DNA of 21,554 nucleotides from Larix sibirica (taxonomy: Eukaryota; Streptophyta; Pinopsida; Pinales; Pinaceae): assembly GCA_004151065.3 (NCBI GenBank), contig NWUY0300100934.1:1-21554 (forward strand), given 5' to 3'. Below are positions 19,606 through 21,554 of this stretch, piece after piece; within the stretch, counting starts at the first letter, position 1; every line of letters begins with the position of its first letter. The notes beneath the pieces are model-generated. The model worked only from the letters and a program-made list of their open reading frames with translations, did no database searches and had not been told where the DNA came from. Position numbers and translations under genes: made by a program.

Positions 19606-20335
19606 CTACTTGCTTTGGTTCTTGGAATGCAAATTGAAGATGGGGATATTCTTGTTTATAGTATGTTTGATAACTTTGCTCTCTTTCTTAAGCTTCTTAG
19701 CCTTCTTCCATAAATGACAAACCAAATCTTTTGCATTGACATCATCAACAATGCTAGCAATTTCCTCAACCACGTCTTTGTTTCCCATATTGTACCTATT
19801 CTTGAACTTCCATACAAAATTCTTCTGCTTTTTTCGCCTCCTATTCTACAATAAGAGTTTGTATCTACCTCCTTTCATAGCAGGCAACAAAGTATCAGCA
19901 GAACCACCGTAAGATGCAAAATACTCACTGTAGTCTCCTGCAGATCCAAGGAATTATAAAAATTGCAATTCCTGCTCTTATCATTCGGGCTCCAAATTAA
20001 AAACTCATCAACTCCATCCCCAAAGAACAGGGTTTGAAGTTTGGGTAAAACAAAATTCCCCTACTAAGAACATAGAGGAATAATCTCACCAATAGATATA
20101 AGATTTCCCCAAAAGAATTGTCTGCTTCTGTCAACCTCGTGAGAGAACAAACACCACAGCTTAAAAATAGTCTTCCTACCTTTTTCCCATTTCTCAATAT
20201 TGAAGCTTGGATCTACAAGTTTTCTATTGAGGACCTCCCAACCCCAATAACATGTATTAGAGAAATCCTTCCATTGCTCAAGAATATCTAGGATTATTCA
20301 TATCTTGTCACAATTGCCATTTTTTATAATAAAAT
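19606..20335 (-). pseudogene. Unidentified coding-like remnant
   Basis: I do not recognise this sequence. Pieces in different minus-strand frames look coding-like: NRKLVDPSFNIEKWEKGRKT near 20190-20240, SRQFFWGNLISIGEI near 20120, FGDGVDEFLIWSPNDKS near 19980-20030, and an ATG-started 60-residue frame at 19606-19788 (MGNKDVVEEIASIVDDVNAK...KKAKKLKKESK). GDGVDEFLIWSPN recalls the segment before the zinc-binding domain in plant LINE ORF2 proteins, but here it lies 3' of the LINE RNase H domain rather than 5' of RT. It could be a second broken LINE, an unusual 3' region or chance. Stops separate all pieces. Confidence 0.25.
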
Positions 20336-20490
20336 CCTTCATTTATGTGCCAGAGTACTGGACATAAATCTCACACGTAGAAATATTCCTCCTCTTACAT
20401 GAATTTAACTGCTTCGAATGACTGAGAAAACTAAAGTTCTCAATCAAATTAAAAATTATAGGATGAGCAGTTAGATATTTGTGCCATCTG

Positions 20491-21554
20491 TCATTTCCAA
20501 AACCAGTCACAAGAGCATAGTTTGGTAGAATGAAATGCATTGTGATAAGGTATATGATAAAAAAATTCCCTTTCATTGATTTTTATTATTCCTTGGAGAA
20601 AGGATATAGCTATGTTAGCTTGAGCATCTCCAACAACATTGGAATTCCTTAGCACATGAAAAACTTTGTATTCATCAATCTCTGCTAACATAAGTTTAAC
20701 TCTCCCCATTATTCGACTAAGAGGTCCGTCCAAGGGAAACCTGTTTAAAGCCACACTACGAGTAATGATCTTTGAGTCCCCCACTAATATTATCTTCCAT
20801 ATATGATTATTTTTGGCAATTTGTAGTCCCTTCCAAAGCGCTAAGGCATTCACATGATTATTAGACAAATTACCCAAGCTCCAGGCATACTTAAACTTTT
20901 GTTTTCCATCGGGGTCATAGATCACCCCTCTCGCTCCTGCTACCCCTGGATGTTCTTAGAAACACCATCAAAAAATAAGATATGTTGATTTTTCTTGGTT
21001 ATCCATTTTGTCATTTTCGAGGACTCGACTCTCAAAAGCCAAGGAGATTCTCTCTTTTGAAATATTTTTTGCTTTGGAAGATTAGAATAAGGATGATTGA
21101 GCAAAATTCTAATCCAAATTCTTTCCTCCCGAGTGAGATCTAACACATTTTGCTTGAAACATTCTTTATCTAGTAGAATCTTGATAATCAGAGCCCAAGC
21201 CTGGGTTGCCACCTCTCTGACTGTAACCTTGAGATGATTAAAACAAACTAAGTTTCTAGCAAGCCAGATTTTCTAGAAAATTACATATGGAAGAAGACTC
21301 CACACGTGCTTTAGAAGAAGCTTGTTTTTAAATTTCCTTTGGTAAGCTTTATGCCAAGTGACAAAAGCATCTCTCTAGTTAGTTAGGATAACAATGCCTA
21401 TATTCAAAACTTTCCAAAATTATACTCCAAACCTTTACAGATAAATTGCACTTCGAAAATAGATGGATCGTTGTCTCCTCACTTTGATTACACATATAAA
21501 AATGAGAAGGGCCTTGTTGGCACGGGATTAGTCTGCATGAAGTGCGAAAGCCGA
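20491..21554 (-). pseudogene. LINE-type ORF2, C-terminal part (zf-RVT plus RNase H), truncated by window edge
   Basis: From the right edge the minus strand reads CQQGPSHFYMCNQSEETTIH followed by LFSKC, the zinc-binding zf-RVT segment found after RT in plant LINEs. A linker (KIWLARNLVCFNHLKVTVRE, VATQAWALIIKILLDKECF) follows. The RNase H domain comes next: ILFFDGVSK with the first Asp, a one-base frameshift near 20945, then GVIYDPDGKQKFKYAWSLG, NNHVNALALWKGLQIAK, IILVGDSKIITRS with the second Asp, and VFHVLRNSNVVGDAQAN with the last Asp. The Glu normally in NNxAE is Asn here. The frame ends at 20491 after a non-conserved tail. Stops at about 21378 and 21274 also break it. RT and endonuclease should lie beyond 21554. 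No poly(A)-like end was found on the 3' side. Confidence 0.75.

Noticed and set aside
1-21554. CRISPR array, rRNA or bacterial-type operon
   Set aside because: No regularly spaced short repeats, no rRNA-like conserved blocks and no tightly packed genes; the content is typical plant nuclear DNA.

Overview
The window looks like nuclear DNA from a large-genome plant, possibly a gymnosperm. The evidence is AT-rich, gene-poor sequence, one conserved eukaryotic gene with long introns, and old transposable elements of plant type. No rRNA, tRNA, CRISPR or bacterial-style operon was seen. The species call is inference only.

Layout from left to right. (1) Positions 1-2940 hold the 5' part of one host gene on the minus strand. 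Coding exon 1 of a CCDC124/Lso2-type ribosome-associated coiled-coil protein lies at 1091-1645, with an intron running off the left edge. Upstream are a likely 5'UTR intron, a TATA box at 2654-2660 and CCAAT and ACGT motifs near 2910-2937. (2) Positions 2960-5710 hold no recognisable gene, only small direct repeats and a telo-box hairpin. (3) Positions 5715-6065 carry a decayed plus-strand RNase H domain of the plant RVT_3 type. (4) Positions 6423-14604 are one 8.2 kb Ty3/gypsy LTR retrotransposon on the minus strand. It has 1.6 kb LTRs, an initiator-Met tRNA primer site, a polypurine tract, a near-perfect 5 bp target duplication and gag-PR-RT-RNaseH-IN-chromodomain-like order, with many stops and frameshifts and damaged catalytic residues. 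(5) Positions 14664-17503 are a probable full-length pogo/Tigger-type DNA transposon. Its minus-strand DDD transposase pseudogene carries an unusually long C-terminal tail of about 440 residues, and the element ends in short inverted repeats beside TA. (6) Positions 17541-19600 are non-coding, with a 96 bp tandem duplication and a weak SINE-like box. (7) Positions 19600-20340 contain an unidentified coding-like remnant. (8) Positions 20491-21554 are the 3' end of a LINE-type ORF2 (zf-RVT plus RNase H) on the minus strand, cut by the window edge.

The elements do not form a pathway; they are independent insertions beside one host gene. All the transposable-element genes are broken, so only the CCDC124-like gene is likely to make a functional product. 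The most unusual item is the pogo-like element: it can be followed end to end, and its transposase has a long charged and then Pro/Ser/Thr-rich extension in a single frame after the catalytic domain.
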